Below, piece by piece: positions 55,993-63,587 of a stretch of 64,000 nucleotides of DNA. The position numbers and the translations under genes were made by a program. The notes beneath the pieces were generated by a model, which saw only the letters and a list, made by a program, of their open reading frames with translations, had not been told where the DNA came from and did not search any database. The stretch's first letter is position 1; every line of letters begins with the position of its first letter. The stretch is from Emticicia sp965283955 (lineage in GTDB: Bacteria; Bacteroidota; Bacteroidia; Cytophagales; Spirosomataceae). The stretch is from positions 62,001 through 126,000 of the forward strand of contig CBDIQW010000002.1 of the NCBI GenBank assembly GCA_965283955.1, given 5' to 3'.

Positions 55993-56286
55993 TCCAAGAA
56001 TAGTTAAGCTCCAATTCATTTATGTTGTCCCACGGACAACATGCACTCGATGATGGTAAAACTAAGATGTTTATTGCTGAAAACCAAATTTGCGTACCAA
56101 TTTTTGCTCTAATATCCTGTCCCCGATAAAATTTGAAGACCCCTTGAAAACGCTCTAATATCTTGTCGGCGTGGTGCTTGAAGTTCTTTGGATAAGCCAA
56201 AAGAAGTCGCTGTCCGCTGATAAATAAGCAAGTTTATAGCAAAAATACCCGAGTACTTGCTTGTCGCATTAGCCTAAACTTTTAAA
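55993..56286 (-). repeat. Cassette 3' segment, type III
   Basis: Hairpin TGTTGTCC (56023) / GGACAACA (56034), the same arms as at 44486. GCTCTAATATC..GTC twice. Ends CTTTTAAATTAGTACC. Confidence 0.7.
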
Positions 56287-56754
56287 TTAGTACCATATTT
56301 TTGATTTCTCATCAAATTTGTATTTAAAACTATGATTTAAGAAAAAATTTAAAGGTATTTTTTTGCTTGCAAAAACCAAGTTTATGATAGATTTTTTGTA
56401 CGAAGTTACAAACTCATAGTCCATAGATTTTGAAAATTTTATAAATTGAATTGATTCACAATTATTTAGTTTGGCTATTGTTAAATCGTAACCATTATAT
56501 TTTGGAATTTTGATTAGAAGTTTTTCATCTTCAATTTCAAAAAATAAACTTGAAATTATGCTTTTTAAATTAGAAGTGTCAGAATTTTCAAATTGCTTAC
56601 TTTCAAAACTTAATAAAATACAATCATCAAACCTTTGAAATTTTCTATTTTCTGAAATTTCAAATTCATGTGGAATAGAGTTCCTTAATGCAGCTAATTT
56701 ACCGCCTCGGGCTTTCTTAGTCCATGATATTTCTACGTTTTGTAAGGTAATCAT
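56287..56754 (-). CDS. Hypothetical protein
   Basis: 155 aa, no recognised domain; begins ITLQNVEISWTKKARGGKLA and has FRFDDCILLSFESKQFENSD-like acidic segments. It starts 53 bp from attC R'. Soluble, no signal peptide. Confidence 0.5.
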   Translation of the reverse strand: MITLQNVEISWTKKARGGKLAALRNSIPHEFEISENRKFQRFDDCILLSFESKQFENSDTSNLKSIISSLFFEIEDEKLLIKIPKYNGYDLTIAKLNNCESIQFIKFSKSMDYEFVTSYKKSIINLVFASKKIPLNFFLNHSFKYKFDEKSKIWY

Positions 56755-56806
56755 TTGTATAAATGATTCAAGACTAAATCGAATTATTAATTTGTGAGAA
56801 CCACAC

Positions 56807-56894
56807 TTCCAACCCAAAGCATTGAGATGGTTGGATTCTAAAGTTAATTTATTGATTTACAATTACTTACCTTTTCTTAATGCGGCTGTTGGGA
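56807..56894 (-). other. attC site, family B
   Basis: R' GTTGGAA and R'' TCCCAAC. Inner arms GCATTAAGA and TCTCAATGC. Confidence 0.86.
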
Positions 56895-57218
56895 CACACG
56901 AAAGATGGCAAGCAACGCTGGGACGAAGTCCCCGATTGATTTTTGAAAACCAACCAAACAGAAACAAATTTAGTAACTATTTGGATAAAAACAAGCACTC
57001 AATCAAAAAAGGTAGTAGTTGTCGACCGAGAAGTTGAAGACCCCTTGAAATCGCTTTAATATCTGGTCGCCGTGATGTTTGAAGTTCTTTAAACAAGTCC
57101 AAAGGAGGTAGCTGTACAGGATACAGTTGAAAGTTTTGATAAAAAGTACCCAAGTTTTGTATGCCCAAAAATAGCTAAATCTAACGAAGTATTTCAGTAG
57201 CATAAAATTAATAAAAAG
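56895..57218 (-). repeat. Cassette 3' segment, type III
   Basis: Hairpin GGGAC-GAA-GTCCC near 56920. Landmarks AACAGAAACAAATTTAGTAA and GTAGTAGTTGTCGACCG. Ends AGTATTTCAGTAGCATAAAA, an IS-like end. Confidence 0.7.
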
Positions 57219-58001
57219 TTAAGCCAATTTGACAAGTGGGTGATTTAATCCATTTACTTCATTCTTAATAACTTCATATTTATCTAAACTTTCAAAAAGT
57301 TGTGTTAAAGTTTTAAATCCATAGGTTCTTGAATCAAAACTTGGAGATATTTTTCTTAATGAAGCTCCAACTGAAGAAATATATGCTTTTTCTTCATATG
57401 CTGAAATTTCGAAAGCTTTATCAATAATTTCCAAATCTATATCAGGAAACACTTTTTTAATCTCATTTTTGTCAGCCTTTTTGTCGCTTTTTTTACTTGA
57501 CTTAATATTGATTTCTGCTGTTAACTCTTTTTCTTGCTTAAGTTGTAGTGGCGGAGTTAATTCAATAAGCAAGTTTTCATTAAACGTAAAAACCTCACAT
57601 GAGTTAACAAATGCAATAGGTGTAGTGTTATTTCCTATGCCCATGACAAAAAGCCCATCTTCTCTAATTCTTTTTGCAAGTCCTGTATAATCACTATCAC
57701 TTGATACAATACAAAAGCCATCGACATTTTTACTATGTAATATATCCATAGCATCAATTATCATTGCACTATCTGTTGAGTTTTTTCCAGTAGTATATGC
57801 AAACTTTTGAATTGGATTAATAGAATACTGGTTTAGCACCTCTTTCCAAGAATTCATTTGGGTAGTAGTCCAATCTCCATAAATTCTTCTTATGGTTGCT
57901 TTACCATATTTTGATACCTCTGTAAGAATTTCCTTTATTAATTTTGCCTGTGCGTTATCACCATCTATTAAAACGGCAATATTAAATTTGTTTTCGTTCA
58001 T
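57219..58001 (-). CDS. NYN domain protein (LabA/DUF88-like) with OST-HTH-like C-terminus
   Basis: 260 aa. The NYN (PIN-like) core has the aspartates of the RNase site in NIAVLIDGDNAQAKLIKEI, in GKNSTDSAMIIDAMDILHSK and in FCIVSSDSDYTGLAKRIREDG. A basic linker (KSSKKSDKKADKNEIKK) leads to a C-terminal winged-helix region (AYISSVGASLRKISPSFDSR) typical of OST-HTH/LOTUS domains that bind RNA. The gene is in its own cassette. An RNA-targeting role is likely; whether antiviral is unknown. Confidence 0.85.
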   Translation of the reverse strand: MNENKFNIAVLIDGDNAQAKLIKEILTEVSKYGKATIRRIYGDWTTTQMNSWKEVLNQYSINPIQKFAYTTGKNSTDSAMIIDAMDILHSKNVDGFCIVSSDSDYTGLAKRIREDGLFVMGIGNNTTPIAFVNSCEVFTFNENLLIELTPPLQLKQEKELTAEINIKSSKKSDKKADKNEIKKVFPDIDLEIIDKAFEISAYEEKAYISSVGASLRKISPSFDSRTYGFKTLTQLFESLDKYEVIKNEVNGLNHPLVKLA

Positions 58002-58008
58002 ATTTTTT

Positions 58009-58172
58009 TTCCAACTAGTAATTAGACGCAAGTGTTTAACTACAAGTTATTGATTATTAATTAGTTATGTATTAAATTTTTCACTTTAAATTTTCTGAAT
58101 AAATTCTAAAAAAATAACTATTTACAAGCAATTGTAAACGTTTATAGTCGCTTGTAAACGACTACAACATAT
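58009..58172 (-). other. attC-like half-site, family H, with hairpins
   Basis: R' GTTGGAA at 58009-58015 is followed by 26 bp matching the site at 29752 at about 22 positions. A matching second half is not found. The remaining DNA before the Rpn stop has two hairpins: TTTACAA/TTGTAAA (58121-58138) and TAGTCG/CGACTA (58145-58164). These could be a terminator or a decayed attC half. Confidence 0.4.
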
Positions 58173-58988
58173 TTAATTAGTAATCATTTTTTGTTTAACT
58201 TGCTTGACAAAATCCACAGTAACACCGGCAATATCTGCAATTTGCTCAAATGTTAAAGACATTTTAGCAAGTAGATTTGTAACAAATCTTTCTTCTGCTT
58301 TTAATTCACCTTTGTCAAGACCAACTAAAAAAGCAACATCTCTCTCTTCATCTATATATTTTGCAATGCTATCCATAACGATATCTTTTAAATTTTGTTC
58401 TAATTTACGCAGTTGAGCCAAGATACGCAACTGTTTGAAATACTTTTTTAACGATAAATCACTTTGAGTAGTTTCTTCAAGTCGAGAAATAATTTGTTTG
58501 AGAACAGATTCAGTTGAAATACTGTTAAAATCAGCCAAAATACTCAGAATTATTTCTTCGGGTTTATTAGAATTTAGAAACAGGCTATAATCAACGTTTG
58601 CTAAAGAAATGAGAGGGAACTCAAATTTTAGCAGAGGAAATTCAATTTTAGTAGCCATTTTGGGTTTGGCATTTCCTATAAAAATAACAAACTGCCGAAT
58701 TGGCAGCTTAAATTTACGAGCGAGCATGAAGTAGTATTCCCCCATTCTGTAAATCATTTCAGATTCATTGGCAACTTGAAACTCAATATGCAGTACAAAT
58801 GTCGAACCATCTTGGTCAGTTATTTTCTTCAAAACATCGGGCTTACGCTCTTTTGTATGTTGAATATCATTTGGTAAATCTTCCACTACAACTGCATTGA
58901 TGCTCAAGACATTTTGCATAAGGCTTGGAATGACTGCCTCAATGTTTTCTTTGAAGATTTTATCGTATTGATTAGCTTGTTTTTTCAT
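58173..58988 (-). CDS. Rpn family nuclease/transposase-like protein
   Basis: 271 aa of the Rpn (PD-(D/E)XK) family. The nuclease core is DGSTFVLHIEFQVANESEMI (Asp and the E-x-Q of the D-ExQ site) with ERKPDVLKKI upstream and YFMLARKFKLPIRQFVIFIGN. The C-terminus is the usual helical tail. These proteins promote recombination in E. coli and are widespread; in Bacteroidota a 'recombination-promoting nuclease' label is common. ATG at 58988, 60 bp from attC R'. Confidence 0.85.
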   Translation of the reverse strand: MKKQANQYDKIFKENIEAVIPSLMQNVLSINAVVVEDLPNDIQHTKERKPDVLKKITDQDGSTFVLHIEFQVANESEMIYRMGEYYFMLARKFKLPIRQFVIFIGNAKPKMATKIEFPLLKFEFPLISLANVDYSLFLNSNKPEEIILSILADFNSISTESVLKQIISRLEETTQSDLSLKKYFKQLRILAQLRKLEQNLKDIVMDSIAKYIDEERDVAFLVGLDKGELKAEERFVTNLLAKMSLTFEQIADIAGVTVDFVKQVKQKMITN

Positions 58989-59047
58989 TCTGCAAAATTA
59001 GCAAAATGTCGGGAGAAGTGTCAAAATGTTGTGAAAGAAAAGAATTT

Positions 59048-59136
59048 TTCCAACGACCAGCATTGTGATGGTTTTGGAGTGATTTTAGAGTTAATTTGTT
59101 AAATATCAGACCTTTACATAATGCTTTACGTTGGAG
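59048..59136 (-). other. attC site, family A
   Basis: R' GTTGGAA and R'' CTCCAAC. Inner arms AGCATTATG and CACAATGCT. Confidence 0.86.
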
Positions 59137-59461
59137 CTTTTGAATTTTGCGACCGCTCTGATTTGGTGTCGACAGACACCAAGCACGCTAAGAAACCAAG
59201 CCAAGAATTATGCTGCTGGAAGTAAATTTGCATGGAAAAATACAAAAAAGCAAATGAGTTGAATAAAACTTTTTGAATCGAAGAAAAGTTGGTAAAAATA
59301 CCACTCAGAGGATTTGTCGCTGACCCAATTTGAGAGCAGAAAATCCTATTTGGTGAACTAAAATGCTGCCTTGTCGCAAAAATTTATGCGTCTGAAAAAT
59401 TGAAAACCCAGCGAATTTTGAGTATCGAAAATGACTGTTAGCTTAATATTTGGACGTTTTT
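59137..59461 (-). repeat. Cassette 3' segment, type I
   Basis: Hairpin TTGGTGTC (59163) / GACACCAA (59175), 8 bp. The gene-proximal end is replaced by TGTTAGCTTAATATTTGG. Confidence 0.7.
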
Positions 59462-60037
59462 TTATTTCATTTGTAAAATTAACCAGAAAATGAAAATTAC
59501 AATCGCAAATATGGAAAATATCCATAATGTAATATTATTTTCGGCTTTTGAATAAACTGTTTTAGAATCATTTTTTGAGTTCAATTCTAAATTTACATCT
59601 CTTTTAAAATTTCTTTTTTTGAAGAAATCTATCATTTCATAATAATTTTGATGGTATTCTCTATCAATTATGAAATATTTATTCTCAGTTTTGATAATGA
59701 GATTAAAGTATTCACTGTCACCCACATATTTTTCGAAGTGATTCCAAGCCAAAATGTCATCAGTTAGAATCTCATCTACGTATTCATTTTTATTATCAGT
59801 CATAATTATTTTTCTTTCGCTGAAATAGAATTTATTTCGGAGACTACTCGAATAACTAAGAACAGCAACACAAGGTAAAATTGCAGAAGTTATTGCTATA
59901 AACCAACTTTTTTGAATTATGGCATTGTAATATAAAACGACAAAAAATGTTAAGAAAATAGTTGAAATAACGACTCTTGTACTTCGAGAATCTCCTTTAG
60001 TCGATGTTGAAACTAAAACAATTTCATCTTCAGCCAT
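59462..60037 (-). CDS. Membrane protein with three helices
   Basis: 191 aa. Membrane segments are VISTIFLTFFVVLYYNAII, WFIAITSAILPCVAVLSY and LWIFSIFAIVIFIFWLIL near the C-terminus. The middle is soluble (IIDREYHQNYYEMIDFFKKR). The MAEDE start at 60037 fits best. No family. Confidence 0.55.
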   Translation of the reverse strand: MAEDEIVLVSTSTKGDSRSTRVVISTIFLTFFVVLYYNAIIQKSWFIAITSAILPCVAVLSYSSSLRNKFYFSERKIIMTDNKNEYVDEILTDDILAWNHFEKYVGDSEYFNLIIKTENKYFIIDREYHQNYYEMIDFFKKRNFKRDVNLELNSKNDSKTVYSKAENNITLWIFSIFAIVIFIFWLILQMK

Positions 60038-60055
60038 TATTTTACTTTTTTGTAA

Positions 60056-60145
60056 TTCCAACGACCAGCATTATGATGGTTTTTAGAGTGATTTTAGAGT
60101 TAATTTATTAAATATCAAGCCTTTACATAATGCTTCGTGTTGGAG
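60056..60145 (-). other. attC site, family A
   Basis: R' GTTGGAA and R'' CTCCAAC. Inner arms AGCATTATG and CATAATGCT are perfect, as at 20107. Confidence 0.86.
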
Positions 60146-60462
60146 CTTATGAACTTTGAGCCTGCTCTGATAAGACGTCCGAAGGACGGCAGGCACGCCA
60201 AGAACCCAAGCCAAGAATTATACTGCTAGAGGTAAATTTGCATGGAAAAATACAAAAAAGCAAATGAGTTTGGTAAAACTTTGCAAATCGGGAAAAAGTT
60301 AGCAGAAATACCACTCAGAGGACTTGTCGCAGACCCACTTTGCAAGCTGAAAAACTAAAAACGGAGTAGGAGAGAACTGTCCTGTCCGCCATGAAATATG
60401 CGTTTGAAAAATTGAAAAACCAGTGAATTTTGCGTGTCGACCGAGCTTTTGAGCTAAAACCA
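60146..60462 (-). repeat. Cassette 3' segment, type I
   Basis: Hairpin CGTCC-GAA-GGACG near 60177. IS-like end CATCAAACTATTTCAGCAGA. Confidence 0.71.
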
Positions 60463-61839
60463 TCAAACTATTTCAGCAGAATGCAAGGTAATAAAATTTA
60501 TTAAATCCTCCTTTATCATTTTTAAGATTGTGACTTTATTAGAAATATTGTCTAAAGCCTCAATTTTTTCATAAGCCTCATAGATTTCATATATTTTTAT
60601 ATCTTGATTAGAAAAATCAGACTTATTTAATAGAGACTTGCTCGTAATAAATTTGCAATCAAAACAAAAAAAATATGATTGCCTGATATGTAGTACATTG
60701 CTCTCGTCCAAATGCATTATAAAAACGTATCTACTTTTATTATGAAACCAATTATTTATTAATTCATCACTTTTTTCATTTATTATTTTCAATTTATTGA
60801 TGTTATTATCTAATATTATAATATTTCTTTCAATTTTTTCTTTTCTAAATATTACCTCTCTAAAAACAAATAAGCTATCACTAAAAATGCCATTTGTTCT
60901 AAATCTATGATTTAAGGAGAAATCATTATAATCATCAAATTCTGCGAGGTTTTTATAGTAAGGCTCGTATTCTATCGTAACATCGGTATTGATTCTTTTA
61001 GGTATTTTCACAATTGTATTTCCTTTTTTATCAATAAGTTCCCAGTCATTAGCATTTAATACCCATGCACGGTTATTTAAAAAGTTTATTGCAAAATCAT
61101 ATTGAGTTTTAAAAACTGGATATAAAGCTTTATCTCTATATTCAAACTTTTTGACAGTTTTTTCAGATTTTGAATCCTTTATTGTACATTCAATAATCTT
61201 TAAATCTTCAAAGTAATTTATTTCATTTTCAGAAATAGCATTTAATTGCAAATCAAATATTTCCGAATATGTCTTAATATAACCTCTTGAGATATTTCTT
61301 AATTTATCAATATGTCCATACCCTATTTCTTTATAATTTTTGTTGTACAGATGGTAAGTATAGCCATTATTTCGGATTATAAAATTATCATATAATAAAA
61401 TTTTATCTGAAGAACAATTTAAAAAATTTCCTTTAGAATCAATCATGTAATCATAATCACAATAGTGGTCATATTTTCTTTCATAATGAATACTAAAAAT
61501 TATGTAATTATATAATAATCCAAAGCAAAACCAATATTCTGAATAGCTTCCTTTATTAACTAAAGTATTCTTAACATGAAAAGTATTATGAAAACTGTCA
61601 TGTGTAATAATTATTTGTGCATCTTTATTAAAGATGAAAATTTTATCTTTGATATTATTGTCTATCCCTAAAAAATAAGGGACATTTTCTGTTTTTATTT
61701 CACGAAAATCTGAAATATTTGAATTAGAATATATATTTTTTATTTGTTCAAATTTATATGAGTTGGTTAATCCTAATTTTGTAGCTTTAGAAATAAAATA
61801 ATCGAAATCTGCTTCTTCTGAAATATTTTTGCTTCCCAT
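60463..61839 (-). CDS. Large hypothetical protein
   Basis: 458 aa, very AT-rich gene with many aromatic and Asn residues (NYKEIGYGHIDKLRNISRGY; LNANDWELIDKKGNTIVKIP). The central part has several WELIDKKGNTI-like strand repeats, perhaps a beta-propeller or WG-repeat-like fold. No signal peptide. No family assigned. Confidence 0.55.
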   Translation of the reverse strand: MGSKNISEEADFDYFISKATKLGLTNSYKFEQIKNIYSNSNISDFREIKTENVPYFLGIDNNIKDKIFIFNKDAQIIITHDSFHNTFHVKNTLVNKGSYSEYWFCFGLLYNYIIFSIHYERKYDHYCDYDYMIDSKGNFLNCSSDKILLYDNFIIRNNGYTYHLYNKNYKEIGYGHIDKLRNISRGYIKTYSEIFDLQLNAISENEINYFEDLKIIECTIKDSKSEKTVKKFEYRDKALYPVFKTQYDFAINFLNNRAWVLNANDWELIDKKGNTIVKIPKRINTDVTIEYEPYYKNLAEFDDYNDFSLNHRFRTNGIFSDSLFVFREVIFRKEKIERNIIILDNNINKLKIINEKSDELINNWFHNKSRYVFIMHLDESNVLHIRQSYFFCFDCKFITSKSLLNKSDFSNQDIKIYEIYEAYEKIEALDNISNKVTILKMIKEDLINFITLHSAEIV

Positions 61840-61903
61840 ATTATTTTAAGGGGTAAAAGTTACTTAGAAAACTTGATTAAAAATTTACGTTATTTTTTTA
61901 CGC

Positions 61904-61991
61904 TTCCAACCAAAAGCATTGAGATGGTTGGGTTTTAAAGTTAATATATTGATTTATGATTACTTACCTTTTCTTAATGCGGCTGTTGGGA
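61904..61991 (-). other. attC site, family B
   Basis: R' GTTGGAA and R'' TCCCAAC. Inner arms GCATTAAGA and TCTCAATGC. Confidence 0.86.
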
Positions 61992-62277
61992 CGCACGAAT
62001 GATGGCAAGCAACGCAGGGACAACGTCCCAAGTTGATTTTGAAAACCAACCAAACAGAAACAAATTTAGTAACTATTTGGATTAAAGCAAGCACTCCTTG
62101 AAAAAAGGTGGTGGCTGTCCCCCAACAAAGTAAAAGACCCCTTGAAATCGCTCTAATATCTGGTCGCAAGTGAGTTTGAAGTTCTTTGAACAAGTCTAAA
62201 AGAGTTTGCTGTCAGACGATATAGTTGCAAGTTGTAAATAAATTACCCAAGTGCTTACTTATCGGGATATTGAGAAT
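61992..62277 (-). repeat. Cassette 3' segment, type III
   Basis: Hairpin GGGAC (62017) / GTCCC (62025). Landmarks AACAGAAACAAATTTAGTAA and GAAATCGCTCTAATATCT. Confidence 0.7.
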
Positions 62278-63228
62278 TTAGTTTTTAATTTGTTGTACTA
62301 AATTTAAGAGCGTTAATGGTAAATCATATGAAATAGAACCATCTTCATTCCAAGTCAAAATGCACAATTCAAATTTGTTTTCATAAAACCAGTAAAGATT
62401 ACGAGTAATTTGGCCTGGGTCTTCATCATAAAATTTATTTACTTTTTGTACTAATTCATTAAAAATTGGGGCTATTTCATTTGGTTTATTTAAAATGCCA
62501 ATGAACGCACTTCCTCGGTTTGGAATACCCACAAGCGTTCCCAGTGTACCAATACAGTTACTACAACTCTCTTTGAAGTTACTTACATATGCTGCTGAAA
62601 AATCACTATCAAAAACAGTTATAATTCTTGAATTGTTGATTTCATATTCTCCAATACTTAAGTTTTCATTTAAGTCTATTAAGTTTAACTCTGCTATTTT
62701 AAATAATTCATCAATGCTTTTTCCCCATTTTGAGATGTGTTCATTTTTTAAAATATGGAATCGTAGTTCTAAATCTAACGCAAGGACAGTATAAATTTCA
62801 GGGAAATCAACTCGATGTGGTAAATCTTCAATACGATTATCAATTTTTTCAGAACCATAATCAATTTGTAAACCATACATATCTTCTGGGTGAAGACGAA
62901 GTGTTAATTTATTCTCTGCTAAAAAGAATGAATTAAGATATTTTTCTAATTCATTTTCATCTGGAATTATCCGACTTATATATTTTTCTACTTCATCTTC
63001 CCAAAGCTCTTTTTCAAAAATAATTATGTGGCGAACTAACGATTCAAAATTTACATGATGTGAAGTATCATTAGATTTAATTGTAAATGAGAAAGTACCA
63101 TCCTTTAATTCAACAGAACTCGAAATCGGATAGATTTGATTAAGTGAGTATTCAATTAGAAGATTGTAATCTTCGTAGTTAATTAAATGTTTCAAATTAT
63201 CCGTAATGTCTCTTTCTATTTTTAGCAT
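62278..63228 (-). CDS. Hypothetical protein
   Basis: 316 aa, soluble and helical (INYEDYNLLIEYSLNQIYPI; SIDELFKIAELNLIDLNENL; NEIAPIFNELVQKVNKFYDE). Some text resembles DUF1444/SUKH-type proteins (ALDLELRFHILKNEHISKWG), too weakly to assign. ATG at 63228, 19 bp from attC R'. Confidence 0.5.
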   Translation of the reverse strand: MLKIERDITDNLKHLINYEDYNLLIEYSLNQIYPISSSVELKDGTFSFTIKSNDTSHHVNFESLVRHIIIFEKELWEDEVEKYISRIIPDENELEKYLNSFFLAENKLTLRLHPEDMYGLQIDYGSEKIDNRIEDLPHRVDFPEIYTVLALDLELRFHILKNEHISKWGKSIDELFKIAELNLIDLNENLSIGEYEINNSRIITVFDSDFSAAYVSNFKESCSNCIGTLGTLVGIPNRGSAFIGILNKPNEIAPIFNELVQKVNKFYDEDPGQITRNLYWFYENKFELCILTWNEDGSISYDLPLTLLNLVQQIKN

Positions 63229-63246
63229 TAAATTGTTGTGTTTTAA

Positions 63247-63333
63247 TTCCAACCAAAAGCATTGAGATGGTTGGGTTTAAAGTTAATTTATTGATTTACA
63301 ATTACTTACCTTTTCTTAATGCGGCTGTTGGAC
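63247..63333 (-). other. attC site, family B
   Basis: R' GTTGGAA and R'' GTCCAAC. Inner arms GCATTAAGA and TCTCAATGC. Confidence 0.86.
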
Positions 63334-63587
63334 TAAAATATAGCTGGCATACCTCGCATTTTTGCCGTCCAACAGACGGCTAGCAAGCAGTGATATAAAG
63401 CTAAGATATGTATTGCTGAAAACCAAATTTGCATGCCAAAATTCGCTCTAATATCCAGTCGCAGGAAAGTTTGAAGACCCCTTGAAATCGCTCTAATATC
63501 TTGTCGCAGTAATTTCAGAATTTTGATTAGGTCTAAATAAAGTGATTATTGATAAAAATGAACAATCAAAAATACTGTCGAAATTTG
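63334..63587 (-). repeat. Cassette 3' segment, type III
   Basis: Hairpin GCCGTC (63364) / GACGGC (63375). GCTCTAATATC..GTC at about 63443 and 63492. Confidence 0.7.
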
